From: an uncultured Erysipelotrichaceae bacterium
GTDB taxonomy: Bacteria > Bacillota_I > Bacilli_A > RF39 > UBA660
Direction: 5' to 3'
NCBI GenBank assembly: GCA_902782915.1
Contig: CACZOV010000103.1
Location: 1 to 5,899 of the forward strand
Length of the DNA stretch: 5,899 bases
Every line of letters starts with the position of its first letter. Positions within the stretch are counted from its first letter, which is position 1. The notes beneath the pieces are model-generated. The model worked only from the letters and a program-made list of their open reading frames with translations. It ran no database searches and was not told the origin of the DNA. The translations under genes were made by a program, and so were the position numbers. Shown here in pieces: positions 5,899 through 5,899 of this stretch.

Positions 5899-5899
5899 A

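Noticed and set aside
1..5899. Mycoplasma-type code (TGA as Trp), suggested by the extreme AT content
   Set aside because: The genes are open under the standard code, their few Trp codons read TGG, and no in-frame TGA is needed. None of the seven stops is TGA, but that is expected at this base composition.

Overview
The window is very AT-rich (roughly a quarter G+C by eye). It carries two convergent gene blocks from a Gram-positive, spore-forming, low-GC bacterium of the Bacillota. Evidence for the host: a yvcK / dnaD / nth neighbourhood, strong AGGTG-type Shine-Dalgarno sites, an A/T-ending codon preference and a spore germinant receptor operon. The extreme AT content, short proteins and overlapping genes suggest a streamlined genome, perhaps an uncultured gut Bacilli lineage; that placement is inference. 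Trp codons read as TGG and no TGA occurs in frame, so the standard bacterial code fits.

Left block, plus strand (1-2557): a tight co-directional run. It starts with most of YvcK (its N-terminus lies off the left edge). Next comes an unrecognised 157-residue membrane-anchored protein, then the replication-initiation protein DnaD, then endonuclease III (Nth). Gaps are 8 and 7 nt, followed by a 29-nt dnaD/nth overlap, so this is almost certainly one transcript. In both gapped junctions the TAG stop is part of the next gene's Shine-Dalgarno. dnaD-nth is a familiar Bacillota pair. Its linkage to yvcK, with the unknown gene where whiA often lies, is less usual.

Right block, minus strand (5662-2537): a three-gene germinant receptor operon in the order gerA-gerC-gerB. 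Its genes overlap by 1 nt (TAATG) and 26 nt. GerA is full length, while the lipoprotein GerC (296 aa) and the permease-like GerB (283 aa) are clearly shorter than the usual ~370 aa. Together they would form a GerA-type complex in the spore inner membrane that senses germinants. The end of gerB overlaps the end of nth by 21 bp tail to tail, with no intrinsic terminator visible between the blocks.

Right edge (5663-5899): the leader region of the ger operon. It holds a perfect 21-bp inverted repeat with a 5-nt loop, a perfect 28-bp A/T palindrome, and possibly the last 28 codons of another minus-strand gene. No promoter could be assigned with confidence. No mobile element, CRISPR array, tRNA or rRNA was seen, and I found no clearly new multi-gene system. 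The most unusual items are the reduced Ger receptor, the unknown gene after yvcK and the palindromes upstream of gerA.
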